Shown one piece after another: positions 17,169-27,053 of a stretch of 64,000 bases of DNA. The DNA comes from Muribaculaceae bacterium (GTDB lineage: Bacteria > Bacteroidota > Bacteroidia > Bacteroidales > Muribaculaceae). A model generated the notes under the pieces. That model did not search any database and was not told where the DNA came from. It saw nothing but the letters and a program-made list of their open reading frames with translations. Made by a program: the position numbers and the translations under genes. The stretch spans positions 62,001 to 126,000 of the forward strand of contig JAFLTT010000006.1 in the NCBI GenBank assembly GCA_022509165.1. The letters run 5' to 3'. Each line of letters opens with the position of its first letter. The stretch's first letter is position 1.

Positions 17169-18551
17169 TTATTCTGTGAATGTCACCCTCGGCCATCCGG
17201 GATTTTGTGTCACCTTGTCGTTGTAAAGGTATTCCTCCTTCGGAATTGGCCAAACCCAACGGTAATCGTCAGGCCCCGGGATACGCGTGGGGAACATAGA
17301 TGCCAGGAGCCGTCGGTTTATCTTCATGTCGAAAAATCGCTCCCCTTCTCCCAAAAATTCCTTCTGCTTCTGCCACAGAATTTCCTTCAGCAGGTCGTCG
17401 CCCGATAGCGTTTCGTCTATTTCAGAAGCACCGCGGGCCCGGAGGAAATTATTGACCATTTCTATCGCCTTTGTACTGTTACCGGCTCTGCAATATGATT
17501 CAGCCCCGGCGAACAGAGCATCGGAATAACGGAGTTTATTCACAAAGTTTATCTGTTTCTTATCGCGTCGCAGCAGATTATATTTCCCGATAAACGACAC
17601 TTCACCCAGTGTCTGGCTGGTATATGGCACCACTGTCCATTCAGTGCGACAGTCGCTCGGTTCAAACGATGACGCAATCGCCGGGGGGAGCATGAAATAG
17701 TCTCCCATATCTGCATCATATTGAATGCCGATGTAATAATATTGCGACATAAGAGGACTGTCGAAAATGAAAAGTTGCTCTCTGCAAGTGGTGGAATTCC
17801 AAAGAGTGCGATACACAGACTCGGTGAATACGTCGTATCCTGCCGAGTCTATGAGTTGTGAAGCGATACTTGCTGCTTCCTCATAATTTCCTGCATATAA
17901 TTCCACTTTTGAAAGCAAGGTTTTGGCAGCGTTGGTGTTTAGCCAAGCCACGGAAGTTGACGAGGGATCCAGTTCTATGGCTCGGGTCAGGAGCCTGCGG
18001 ATTTCTTCAATGGTTTCTCCCACAGTGGAGCGAGGAAGATCCTCCATCAGCACTTTCTGTTTCAGAATGATTCCATCCTTATCAAGACCTTCGGCCGGGT
18101 CCGAGGCAAAAAGGCGTAAAAGATTGAAGTAACAATATGCCTTCAGGGTATAGGCCTCTGCTTCAAGGCTCATCACTTGAAGGCGATCGGCTTCTGTTGA
18201 TATCTTAATGAAGGGTATTCTCTCTATGAGCGCATTGGCTCTCACTATCACGTCATAATATTCCGGCCATAGGGATTGGGCAAGATCGATAAATGACTGG
18301 GGCTGCCAGTTGTATTGGTTGAGGATACCCGGGTCGCGAGATGCCCAGTAGGTATTGAGGAAATCATCGGAAAGCACAGCCAGGTCGAGCCCCGGATTCG
18401 GCAATGCGCTATAGGCCGAGGCGAGGAGTTCACGCCCTGTGGTGGGTGTGGTGATGGCATCCGGATCAGAAAACTGGTTGTCGTATGGGATATTAAGCGA
18501 ACATCCCGACAGCACTAATGCAAATAGGAAACTAAATATAAATTTCTTCAT
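17169..18551 (-). CDS. SusD/RagB-family surface lipoprotein
   Basis: The protein is 460 residues. The signal peptide ends LSG with the lipidated Cys at residue 17. The family's helical TPR-like scaffold is evident (for example LEAEAYTLKAYCYFNLLRLF and AAKTLLSKVELYAGNYEEA), and the C-terminus has the typical ILWQKQKEFLGEGERFFDM and PDDYRWVWPIP stretches. SusD proteins cap the SusC barrel and help capture substrate at the outer membrane. The size is at the small end, closer to peptide-importing RagB types than to many glycan SusDs, but substrate cannot be told from sequence. It starts one base after the susC stop. Confidence 0.95.
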   Translation of the reverse strand: MKKFIFSFLFALVLSGCSLNIPYDNQFSDPDAITTPTTGRELLASAYSALPNPGLDLAVLSDDFLNTYWASRDPGILNQYNWQPQSFIDLAQSLWPEYYDVIVRANALIERIPFIKISTEADRLQVMSLEAEAYTLKAYCYFNLLRLFASDPAEGLDKDGIILKQKVLMEDLPRSTVGETIEEIRRLLTRAIELDPSSTSVAWLNTNAAKTLLSKVELYAGNYEEAASIASQLIDSAGYDVFTESVYRTLWNSTTCREQLFIFDSPLMSQYYYIGIQYDADMGDYFMLPPAIASSFEPSDCRTEWTVVPYTSQTLGEVSFIGKYNLLRRDKKQINFVNKLRYSDALFAGAESYCRAGNSTKAIEMVNNFLRARGASEIDETLSGDDLLKEILWQKQKEFLGEGERFFDMKINRRLLASMFPTRIPGPDDYRWVWPIPKEEYLYNDKVTQNPGWPRVTFTE

Positions 18552-18552
18552 G

Positions 18553-21500
18553 TCAGAAAGTCACGCTTAAATTAAATGTCAATACAGGTTGTATTCCGGC
18601 TCCTAAACGTCCCGTTTCAGGATCCGATTCTTTGTAAGGACTAAGGGTGAAGAGATTGGAAGCCTGGATACCGAGTGAGGCGAATTTAACCACGTTTTTT
18701 GTCTTGGCCAATATCGATTCGGGTATCACATACCTCAGTGAGAGCATCGACATTCGCAGGTAATTGCTGCTTCCGGTATTGGAGGTGTTGGCATACATGA
18801 GTGATTCGAGGGCTGCCGAGGAATAGAAAGGTGAATAATATATCTTGTCGATATCGCCGGGACGTAGCCACATTGTCTGGGTGAGTCCGCGCAAGGCATT
18901 GAAATTGATGTCATCGCGGTTTCTCACATAGGTGTAGTTATATTGCTTCACACCTCCTGCCACCCAATAAAAGTCAGCATCCAATTCTAAATTCTTCCAT
19001 GAGAAAGTGAGATTCACCGAACCGGAGAAAGGAGGAGTAAGGTGACCCAATTCTATGAAATCATCACGACGGAGTATCGTCTGACCCGGTACTATCTCGC
19101 GGCCTCCGGCACCGATGAAAATCGGCAGACCGGTGACGGAATTTATGCCGGCCTGACGCAGACCATAAAGAATATCGTAGGGTTTTCCCACTTGAAAATC
19201 GGGGATCAGCGCGTCGTCGCTGGTATAGAGCTTATCGGTGTAAAATAGGTCGTCAACGCGGTTGCGGTTGTAAGAGAAACTTGCGGCCACTCTCACCCGG
19301 ATGTCGGGCGCAGGGATAGTTAGAAACATTGATGCTGCTGCTTCGTAACCTTCGTTGCTTAATACGCCGATGTTTCGTTTCATCATACCGAAACCGTTGC
19401 TGGCTGCGATTGGCACATCAAGCAGTGCATCTGCCGTGCGCCGCCTATACCATTTTAGGTCCAGACTGAATTTATTGAAGAATCCCACCTGCAGCCCCAC
19501 GTCGTAGGAGGTAGTATGTTCAGGCTTGAGATCACGGTTGTACATCGCCATCAGCTGAAGGATTCGGGAAGTGGCATAGGCATCCTCAAGGTATTGGAAT
19601 GTTGCGATGGTTTGGGCTGCCGACACTCCGGCAAGCGACGCAGTATTGCCGTAACTTCCGCGAAGGTTGAGTCGCGTCAGCACCGGATTATCCTCAAGGA
19701 ATTTATACATGGAGGGTGTCCAGCCAAGACCTAACGCCCAGGCGGAATTCCAGCGTTTGTCGGAGGGAAGCACTGATGACCCGTCAAGCTTGAAGGATGC
19801 GAAGAAATCATAGGTCATGGCGTAGGTGTATCCGGCTACAGCTCCGAAACCAAGCTGAGCTATTTTCTCCTTGAAACTTGACACGAATGGCTTTCGGGCA
19901 CCTGTTATGGATTGGTTGATCAGTGCAGCCGACATATGGTCACCAACGCCGTAACCGGTAATTCCCAGGTTATCTGTATTGGTCATATAGTAGTCGTGGT
20001 TGAGACTAAAGGTTAGGTCATGTTTCTCCTGGAATTTGTTGGTGTAGACAGCACGGATATTATAAGAGAAATTGAGCACTGTGTTTTTATCTTGATTCAG
20101 TTTTCCGAGCTCGGCCGCGCTGAAACCGCTTTGCTGCTCGGAATATGAAGAGGCCGGTGTGAGCTGCATACCTTCGGAAAGCATGAAATCAAGTCCGGCC
20201 ACTCCAAGGATATCGAGGCTTTCGATCGGCCGTAAGCTTATACTTCCGGAGATGCCTCCCCTCTTTTCCGTGGATTTGCCGCGATATTGGAACATTAGGT
20301 CGTTGTAAGAACGGTTGGGATACGACCACAGGCGAGCCGTCTCCTTCGTTTCATAAGGATTGAGGTTATATACAAGGTTTTCGGGTGAGAAACTGCTCCC
20401 GTTGGGCGTTTTGGTTTCGGTGTATGCACCATCCATACTGAGTGTGAGATAACCGATCTTACCCAAGGTGATGTCAAGTCCCATACGTGCTGTACCTCTC
20501 AGAGTGTTGTTCCCTTTCACCTGTCCTCCCTGGGTTGCGATATTGGCACTCACATAATACGAGGTGCTTTCATTTCCACCTCTCACTGAAAGATTGTGGT
20601 TCTGATAGAGCGCCACTCTCATCAGTTCATTAAACCAGTCGGTATTTATCCCACGCAGAGAATCGAGCATTGCCTTTCCTTGCGCTATCATCTCAGGCAA
20701 TTTCGGATTGCCGGGATACATCTTGTTATAATAATCAGCACTATATCTGTATCCGGGGGTGGCTTCATTCATCATCAGGCGCTCGATTTCGAGTTTCTCG
20801 TCGGTACGCATCACCTGCACTCCCCTTCTTCCCTTCAGGGTTGCACCCATGCCAAGCGTGTAGGTTACGTCGAGGCTGCCGAAATGGCTTCCTCGTTTGG
20901 AAGTAATTTCTATTACACCGTTTGCTGCCTTGATACCGTAAAGGGCACATGCCGCAGCATCTTTAAGCACTTTTATCTCCTTTATATCCTGTGCATTGAG
21001 CGAACGGAAGGCATCGGCAGAAATCACCTTTCCGTCAAGCACATACAAGGGTTCGTTAGCTGCATCACCCGTGCGCAATGACTGATTACCGCGGATACGT
21101 ATAGTAGGCTTTGAACCCAGTTCACCTGAATTGGTGACTATTAGACCGGGCACAGAACCTTGGAGAGCGAGAGCCAGGTCAATCATAGGTTTTTCATTCA
21201 GCCTTTTCATATCCACAAGTTGCACCACTCCTGAACGGCTACGGATGTCAAGATTGTTGATGTTGGGATCCGCTGTGATCGTTACTTCGTCAAGCGACTT
21301 TGTGTCGATTTCCAATGTGACATCGATATGGGTATCGCCGTCCCACACAATTTCGGCAGGTTTCATACCCATATAGGAATACACCAGCACGGCATCAGGT
21401 TTCAAAGGTGCCGTGAGCATATATATACCGTCGTTGTTGGTAGCAGTGGCGAAAGAGGTACCGCTTACCTTTATAATGGCCCCGGGTAGCGTTTCCCCGG

Positions 21501-21618
21501 TTTCGTCATAGACTGTACCTCTTACAGTTACATTTTTTTGTGCGTATGCTCCTTCTATACCTCCGAATAAATGGAATAACAATGTGAAGAGAAGGGCTTG
21601 AATAATCCTGCTTTGCAT
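18553..21618 (-). CDS. SusC/RagA-family TonB-dependent outer-membrane transporter
   Basis: The protein is 1021 residues. A signal peptide (to about residue 26, AYAQ) is followed by a carboxypeptidase-D-like beta-sandwich (about 30-115: VRGTVYDETGETLPGAIIKV), a TonB plug (about 118-240, with LQGSVPGLIV and PLYVLDGK), and a 22-strand barrel ending in LTFNLSVTF, the usual aromatic C-terminus. SusC proteins import substrates larger than porins allow, using TonB energy. It is the first gene of a five-gene operon (SusC, SusD, lipoprotein, M16 protease, ChaN-like). A consensus promoter lies only 16 bases upstream of the ATG, implying a very short leader. Confidence 0.96.
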   Translation of the reverse strand: MQSRIIQALLFTLLFHLFGGIEGAYAQKNVTVRGTVYDETGETLPGAIIKVSGTSFATATNNDGIYMLTAPLKPDAVLVYSYMGMKPAEIVWDGDTHIDVTLEIDTKSLDEVTITADPNINNLDIRSRSGVVQLVDMKRLNEKPMIDLALALQGSVPGLIVTNSGELGSKPTIRIRGNQSLRTGDAANEPLYVLDGKVISADAFRSLNAQDIKEIKVLKDAAACALYGIKAANGVIEITSKRGSHFGSLDVTYTLGMGATLKGRRGVQVMRTDEKLEIERLMMNEATPGYRYSADYYNKMYPGNPKLPEMIAQGKAMLDSLRGINTDWFNELMRVALYQNHNLSVRGGNESTSYYVSANIATQGGQVKGNNTLRGTARMGLDITLGKIGYLTLSMDGAYTETKTPNGSSFSPENLVYNLNPYETKETARLWSYPNRSYNDLMFQYRGKSTEKRGGISGSISLRPIESLDILGVAGLDFMLSEGMQLTPASSYSEQQSGFSAAELGKLNQDKNTVLNFSYNIRAVYTNKFQEKHDLTFSLNHDYYMTNTDNLGITGYGVGDHMSAALINQSITGARKPFVSSFKEKIAQLGFGAVAGYTYAMTYDFFASFKLDGSSVLPSDKRWNSAWALGLGWTPSMYKFLEDNPVLTRLNLRGSYGNTASLAGVSAAQTIATFQYLEDAYATSRILQLMAMYNRDLKPEHTTSYDVGLQVGFFNKFSLDLKWYRRRTADALLDVPIAASNGFGMMKRNIGVLSNEGYEAAASMFLTIPAPDIRVRVAASFSYNRNRVDDLFYTDKLYTSDDALIPDFQVGKPYDILYGLRQAGINSVTGLPIFIGAGGREIVPGQTILRRDDFIELGHLTPPFSGSVNLTFSWKNLELDADFYWVAGGVKQYNYTYVRNRDDINFNALRGLTQTMWLRPGDIDKIYYSPFYSSAALESLMYANTSNTGSSNYLRMSMLSLRYVIPESILAKTKNVVKFASLGIQASNLFTLSPYKESDPETGRLGAGIQPVLTFNLSVTF

Positions 21619-21633
21619 ACCCTTATTTTAGAG

Positions 21634-21665
21634 CAAAACTAAGGATTTTTAAAGAGATAGACAAA
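21634..21665 (-). promoter_or_regulatory. susC-operon promoter (TTTG-N20-TAGTTTTG)
   Basis: Read on the minus strand: TTTG at 21665-21662, then 20 bases, then TAGTTTTG at 21641-21634. This matches the Bacteroidetes consensus. The transcript would begin near 21628, about 10 bases before the ATG at 21618. Confidence 0.65.
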
Positions 21666-21820
21666 TAAATGTTTATAAATGTTTAAGAGAGCTGTTGACT
21701 AAAACCGTTATACAAAAAAATGTTAAATAAATTTTTTCTATTTCAAAGAAGGTCGATAGGGGGTTCAAAAAAATACCCTGCAATTGCTTGCAAGGTATTT
21801 GTATTAAAAAATAAGTTTCT

Positions 21821-23701
21821 TTAATATCCGTAACTGATATCGGGCGTGTAAAGTACTTCACTGGTTATGTTTAAGTCGTCGAGAGTATCTTCGCCACCTC
21901 CGCTACGTGCGATGTTTCCGATATTCATTTTATAGACATGATTTCTTATCAGCGGCCAGGGACGGTTTTCTGCCGGTGTAGCGGGATCAGCTATATTATT
22001 TGCATAAGTACTGAGATTGGCAAGGTTATAGTCTGAAAAAGCAGCTGCCTTGCCCCCATTTCCTATACTTGTCAAACCGGTATTTCCCGGTTTGCTATAG
22101 TCAGCTATTGGAAGAGAATAGAACTTATTATCATATTCAAGCACCCAGAAAATCACAGTTTTAGATCCAACTCCATCCGTTTCCATATTTTTTAAGTTGG
22201 AAGGGTCATTGATATTCCTTTCTCCTGTATAGGTAATGATATGAATGTTTTTCTTTTCCGGATCTTCGTATAAAGTCACAGTATGTTGATCACCATAAAC
22301 ATATACACCGTTATTTCTTTGAATCAAAGGATTAAAAATCCTTGGATAGGGAGTATCATCACCTTCCGGTACTACATTAGCGGATCCTAAAGTGCCGAAA
22401 TCCCACCAGCCATCCTTCTTCCAGCAACCATAAATCCAACTGATTCTCTTTCGATAAATTGCAAAGGTACCATCGCTTTGACCATATTTAGCATCTGCAG
22501 GATCTTTTTTTCGAATTATTGGTCCATATTTCTGTATAGCTTCCCATTCACAGCCCTTATCATGCTCTTTCCATAATTGATTGGTCGGGGTCCATACATC
22601 CATTGGTTCGCACCTGGAATAGATATTGGAATAAAGCAGTAAGACTCGTGTCGGTTTCTTATTAGCCGGAAGAACCAGTTCCAATTTCACAGCCGATCTC
22701 AATAAGGATATAGGCTCATCAATTCCGGGACGGTTAAGTCCGAATGTAGTGCCCTTTTCCCATTGTGACTTTGCTATAGGCTGGAAATTCTGTACTCCAT
22801 ACATGGGTATCGGATGCTCTTTCGATGGGGGTAAAGTCTTACGACAATCCTGTGCAAAAACCTTTACCTTGTTTGTTCCTCCACCGTTTTCATCATCCCA
22901 ATTAACCCAACTTACAAAAGGACTCATTTTTGCATCCGGTGGATCTAACACACCGGCAGGTGCATCCTCCATCAAGAAATTATAGAACCCTTCCCCGGAA
23001 TAACCACTTGGTTTACCTTTGTTACGGTACGTTGGTTCCATCTGGCTGTGATGCAGGTCGAAAATGCGCTTACATTTCGGGTTTTCATTTCCATCCTTAT
23101 CAAATCGTGAATTCTCCACTGTCCAATCCGGAGCATTGTTGGGGAACCAACCCTTTACAGTACCACCGTCCACTGTATTGGTTCCCGCATAATCCGAGGT
23201 ATACTCATTCAAAGGTCGGTTAACCAGCAAAGCAATCTTAAAACCTCCTCCGTCGGGATCGGTCATAACCTCGCGTATCTTTTCCCAGCACCATTTCTCA
23301 GGAGTGTCATTTCCATAAGAAAAGATAGGCACCGACACATAATATCTTTTGTGGGCTATATCATCCTTTTCCTTGTCAAGTTTGTTCACCCAACGGCTCT
23401 TTGATTCAAAGAGAAAATTACCTTTAGCATCAAAGAAGAGCACCCTGAATTTTTGCGGGTCGATATAATCCTCCATCTCTTTCATAGGATTGAAATTATC
23501 TGCCCGGGTGGGAGAACCTCCCATTTCATCCAAGGTCACAGTGAAATCCAGTGAATAATTATCGCCATAATCCACTGCGTCATTTGGCTTGGATATCCCT
23601 GATGGATCAGGAAGTTCATCATCTGTACAACCTGTGGCAATCATGGCTAATCCCATAAACAGAATTGCCAGATACCTGTTGATATGTATTTTAAGTTTCA
23701 T
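21821..23701 (-). CDS. Type V pilus component (Mfa/Fim-like lipoprotein), likely accessory or tip
   Basis: The protein is 626 residues with a lipoprotein signal peptide and the lipidated Cys at residue 25 (TGC). A PTRAD motif at 64-68 lies in the same place as the Arg-specific processing site of type V pilins, where cleavage after Arg (R66) precedes assembly. The C-terminus has the fimbrillin-like NHVYKMNIGNI strand, followed by a short tail ending SYGY. It is the last gene of the six-gene pilus operon and starts 12 bases after its neighbour. Large late genes in such operons commonly encode accessory or tip subunits (Mfa3-5 or FimC-E types). Which one this is cannot be told. Confidence 0.75.
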   Translation of the reverse strand: MKLKIHINRYLAILFMGLAMIATGCTDDELPDPSGISKPNDAVDYGDNYSLDFTVTLDEMGGSPTRADNFNPMKEMEDYIDPQKFRVLFFDAKGNFLFESKSRWVNKLDKEKDDIAHKRYYVSVPIFSYGNDTPEKWCWEKIREVMTDPDGGGFKIALLVNRPLNEYTSDYAGTNTVDGGTVKGWFPNNAPDWTVENSRFDKDGNENPKCKRIFDLHHSQMEPTYRNKGKPSGYSGEGFYNFLMEDAPAGVLDPPDAKMSPFVSWVNWDDENGGGTNKVKVFAQDCRKTLPPSKEHPIPMYGVQNFQPIAKSQWEKGTTFGLNRPGIDEPISLLRSAVKLELVLPANKKPTRVLLLYSNIYSRCEPMDVWTPTNQLWKEHDKGCEWEAIQKYGPIIRKKDPADAKYGQSDGTFAIYRKRISWIYGCWKKDGWWDFGTLGSANVVPEGDDTPYPRIFNPLIQRNNGVYVYGDQHTVTLYEDPEKKNIHIITYTGERNINDPSNLKNMETDGVGSKTVIFWVLEYDNKFYSLPIADYSKPGNTGLTSIGNGGKAAAFSDYNLANLSTYANNIADPATPAENRPWPLIRNHVYKMNIGNIARSGGGEDTLDDLNITSEVLYTPDISYGY

Positions 23702-23713
23702 TTAATTATCCTG

Positions 23714-25762
23714 TTAAAAACCGCCGGGTGTATAACTTGTTTCAAAGTCGTGCCACTCCAGTAACTCCGTTTTCAAATCGAGTCGGTTGTTGTTTTCAAC
23801 CTCACGGGGCACTATTGGCTGGTTGCTCAGATCTACTGAAATACCCACCTTGTTGATGCCTTCCACGCTAAAGGAATATGAATGATTTCTTACAACTCCA
23901 TACACCCCGCTCCCTGCATTATGAACTACAGGAACTGCATAATACATTTTTCCATCGGTGAAATGTTCTATTGCACCCATCCATTCATATAAGAAAGACT
24001 TCAATTCATTTTCTGATACCGGTTCTTCCCTCAAGTCGTGGATCTCATTTCCCACAGTTTCATCCTTTCTCACTTTTTCAATCACACCTATATGTTGGTT
24101 AGTGACCTTACCGTCTACCACCTCTTGGATCGAGAGATCCGGAATCCAAAGGATTGATTTTCCGTCACCACCATCCACAGTGGCAGGAATAATGTATGAG
24201 TCCAGGTTCAAATCGTTCAAATAATTAATGTCAAGTAAATTACCTTTGTGACATAACTGATAGACAGCTTGTGACTGATTGACACCTTGTGTTGACATCT
24301 CAAGCATCCCGCTAATTCCTGTGGGTTCCAGATTTTCCCAGTCGTAAGGAGTGAACTTCATCCTCTTCTGGCTCCGCAAGGTATTGTTCATTTCAATTAC
24401 CATTGCTATGAAACACTCCTTCTGGGTACGATAGAAATTACCCGTACGGTCACGATACAAATCTCTATTGGTGAAGGTTGTCTTATTATCCGGATCTTCA
24501 TCATTTATATTGGTGAGCAATTCTGCTGTGACTATAAGATGAGTACCGGCCAACAGGTCTATTCTGTCTCCTAATGCAGACTTAAGTTCATTCGATTTAT
24601 AATTATAAGTATTCTCAAGAGTATAAAGCGTCTTACCAAAATTATTCTGTTCAACAAATTGGTCATACGAAAAGTTCTTCAAGAGATTTTCATTGCTTGC
24701 CTCAAGAGTCTCATAATTATATTGCACTTTGTCAACACATTTGCGGTATTGTAGTGGATATTTCACTGCGTTATAATCCGGATCCTCACTCCAGTAAGTC
24801 CTGAAATTAGCCGCATCATTCCAGCCCGCGAAATAATTAGCCCCTTTGGTATGATTTTTGAAAAGATAAGTCGCTTTTTCCAAAGCATTCATTCCCCAGC
24901 CTGTTATTTTCACCCTATAAGAATAAGAAGTATCGTAGGCAGGAGCACCTTTCTCTTCATCATATTCCTTAAATACGGAGATTTCTTTCACAGTGGGTTC
25001 GAAGATCATTTCATCCACCTCGCCCACTCTTGAAAGCTTGCTTTCATCAAATTCAAGATTGAACTTGGCTCCTAATCTTTCTACATAAACCACCACTGCT
25101 CCCTTTCCGGCCCAGGCCATTTCGAGTGCGGTGATATAATTGTCTACAATCTTGGTGGGATCTACATCGGCCTCTATAATCTTAACTCCGGAATCATCTA
25201 CATAAGTAGAATTTACCATCGTCTGATATTCCAGCCCGTTAGATCCGGTTATAGTTATCTCATTTACATCCTTATTCAGAAGGGCACTTTTCTCCATTTC
25301 CCATAATTCTTTATCGCTGTATGGGGAATTAAGTATCACTATACATTTTGAAAGACTGTTGAGCAATGTCTCGTTTTCGGCGAGATCCTGGCCAAACAAC
25401 TCCGCATAGGCCACTGTGCTGTTCAAATGCTGACTATTGTTACCGGTCTCACTATCTCGCAAAGCATATTTCAATGATGCTATATACACGGGGTTAGTGG
25501 AAGTGGCTGTATAAAACAATGCAAAATGATGGTCACCGGGTGCCAACGCACTTTCAATGTTCTCACCATAGTCGAAACCTGCTCTCGTTGCCTCCCCTCC
25601 GCTCAGATTCAGATAAAAGGGCATATATCCCACCGGGGTAAGCGGTGTGAATTCAAAGCCCGGCTCTTCAACCTCCTCCGGAAAAGTGTCGTTGACACAG
25701 CCCGGAAGCAGGATTAAGGCTGAAACAAGAATTAATATATGATGTAGGTTACGTAGTTTCAT
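23714..25762 (-). CDS. Type V pilus component (Mfa-like lipoprotein)
   Basis: The protein is 682 residues, with the lipidated Cys at residue 22 (LPGC) and the pilin-type processing motif ATRAG at 58-62 (cleavage expected after R60). The C-terminal region carries GVVRNHSYSFSVEGINKVG, the strand that ends Mfa1/FimA-type domains and takes part in donor-strand assembly, then a short tail. It resembles the major pilin gene upstream in overall plan and length. Its place after the anchor gene suggests a minor or accessory subunit. It lies 72 bases after the anchor gene and 12 before the next pilus gene, so all are probably cotranscribed. Confidence 0.8.
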   Translation of the reverse strand: MKLRNLHHILILVSALILLPGCVNDTFPEEVEEPGFEFTPLTPVGYMPFYLNLSGGEATRAGFDYGENIESALAPGDHHFALFYTATSTNPVYIASLKYALRDSETGNNSQHLNSTVAYAELFGQDLAENETLLNSLSKCIVILNSPYSDKELWEMEKSALLNKDVNEITITGSNGLEYQTMVNSTYVDDSGVKIIEADVDPTKIVDNYITALEMAWAGKGAVVVYVERLGAKFNLEFDESKLSRVGEVDEMIFEPTVKEISVFKEYDEEKGAPAYDTSYSYRVKITGWGMNALEKATYLFKNHTKGANYFAGWNDAANFRTYWSEDPDYNAVKYPLQYRKCVDKVQYNYETLEASNENLLKNFSYDQFVEQNNFGKTLYTLENTYNYKSNELKSALGDRIDLLAGTHLIVTAELLTNINDEDPDNKTTFTNRDLYRDRTGNFYRTQKECFIAMVIEMNNTLRSQKRMKFTPYDWENLEPTGISGMLEMSTQGVNQSQAVYQLCHKGNLLDINYLNDLNLDSYIIPATVDGGDGKSILWIPDLSIQEVVDGKVTNQHIGVIEKVRKDETVGNEIHDLREEPVSENELKSFLYEWMGAIEHFTDGKMYYAVPVVHNAGSGVYGVVRNHSYSFSVEGINKVGISVDLSNQPIVPREVENNNRLDLKTELLEWHDFETSYTPGGF

Positions 25763-25834
25763 ATTATGTTATCCTCGCGATACCTGATAAAGCATCCGGC
25801 TATCGCTTTTGATTGAAAAATACAGGCCTGAGCC

Positions 25835-26929
25835 TTAATTCCCGGATAATTCTCCGCTCTGCGGCGGTACTATCACCCAATTGTTTATAATAATTTGCAT
25901 CGGTACCCATGCTCCGGTGCTTGGGTCTTCTTTCTCTCCGGTAAGATAGAAAGTACAATTATAAGTATCTTCACAGTCCAGATAATATTGATGGTCGGAT
26001 GTGAAGGTCTGCATCTGAGTCAGATACTTGATCAATGGCAGTGAATACACTGTCTCACCTGCCTTGTTTCTTACTTCAATCCTTGCGTCATCCTGACGGT
26101 GTTGCATAAGGCGTGAAGTGGAGATATGTGCTATCAGAGCTCCTGCTTCCACGGTGCTGCCGTTGTATTCAGAGTCTGAAGTGAGAAGTGAGGTAGTATG
26201 TGCATGATATTCCAGCAAATTTTCATCGGCAAGGGAGTTGTCGTCGAAATTCACTGTGCCGTTGGCATCCTTGTAAACTACATAGTAGTCGCCGTCGGCA
26301 AATGTGGCTGTGGTGTGTTGCACCCACACAGCTATATCGTTGGTATCCTTGGTAAGTTCCACAGGTATGATCTGGCCTCCGGAATTCAGAGTCACCTCTA
26401 CCGATTCTACCTTACCATGATACACTGCTTCATATTTTTCTGAATTTACCGGATGTCCTGAGGATGAATTCTTCTTAACTGTCATTGTTTTGAATTTACC
26501 CTTTGTGTCGTCTCCGGTGAGTTCGAACGCATTGTTCTGGTCGTTGTCGTCAAGGCCGCACCATGCCACCAACCGATATTTACCCGGATTAAGGTCTACC
26601 GGCAGGAAACTTTTCTCCGTGGTGCTTCCTATATTCAGTTCTGCAGCCGACTTAAGGTTAGCTGCTTTTTCTTTCTTCTCATACACCAGGTCGCCGCTTT
26701 CCGCATCATAGATAAACAGATGCACCGACGATACTGAGTTGGAAAATGCGTCGTGACCGATACCATTGATCGAATGTAATGCCTGACGATGCTTGTTATA
26801 GACAAATTGCACCTTTACCGAGCAATCCCCCTCATCGTCGAAAAGTGGACCCCCGCTTTCGCATGAACTAAGACCTGCAATCACTACAGGCAAACTCATG
26901 TAAAGTAATATTCTTTGTAACTTGTTCAT
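25835..26929 (-). CDS. FimB/Mfa2-family pilus anchor lipoprotein
   Basis: The protein is 364 residues, the usual size of the anchor. The lipidated Cys is residue 23 (LSSC). After it comes the family pattern GDCSVKVQFVYNKH, then VSSVHLFIYDAESGDLVYEK and LNPGKYRLVAWCGLDD, which mark FimB/Mfa2 proteins. The anchor stays lipidated at the outer membrane and limits pilus length. It lacks the Arg-Ala processing motif seen in the three pilin-like proteins of the operon, as expected for a subunit that is not cleaved. A strong hairpin lies between the major pilin gene and this one. Confidence 0.88.
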   Translation of the reverse strand: MNKLQRILLYMSLPVVIAGLSSCESGGPLFDDEGDCSVKVQFVYNKHRQALHSINGIGHDAFSNSVSSVHLFIYDAESGDLVYEKKEKAANLKSAAELNIGSTTEKSFLPVDLNPGKYRLVAWCGLDDNDQNNAFELTGDDTKGKFKTMTVKKNSSSGHPVNSEKYEAVYHGKVESVEVTLNSGGQIIPVELTKDTNDIAVWVQHTTATFADGDYYVVYKDANGTVNFDDNSLADENLLEYHAHTTSLLTSDSEYNGSTVEAGALIAHISTSRLMQHRQDDARIEVRNKAGETVYSLPLIKYLTQMQTFTSDHQYYLDCEDTYNCTFYLTGEKEDPSTGAWVPMQIIINNWVIVPPQSGELSGN

Positions 26930-26981
26930 AAGTATCGGTTTCTGCTTTGTCTGCTATGGATTAACTATAAAAAATTAGAAG

Positions 26982-27025
26982 AAAGTCCGGCGGTGACACC
27001 GGTGGTGTTTCTACCGCCGGACTTT
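26982..27025. terminator. Strong hairpin between major pilin and anchor genes
   Basis: AAAGTCCGGCGGT (26982-26994) pairs perfectly with ACCGCCGGACTTT (27013-27025), and an inner ACACC/GGTGT stem adds to it. Thr T/A-rich flanks on both sides allow termination in either direction. It lies 28 bases after the pilin stop and inside the operon, so it probably reduces expression of downstream genes relative to the pilin. Confidence 0.8.
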
Positions 27026-27053
27026 TTTATGTTTATCTCTGATTAGTTATTTA

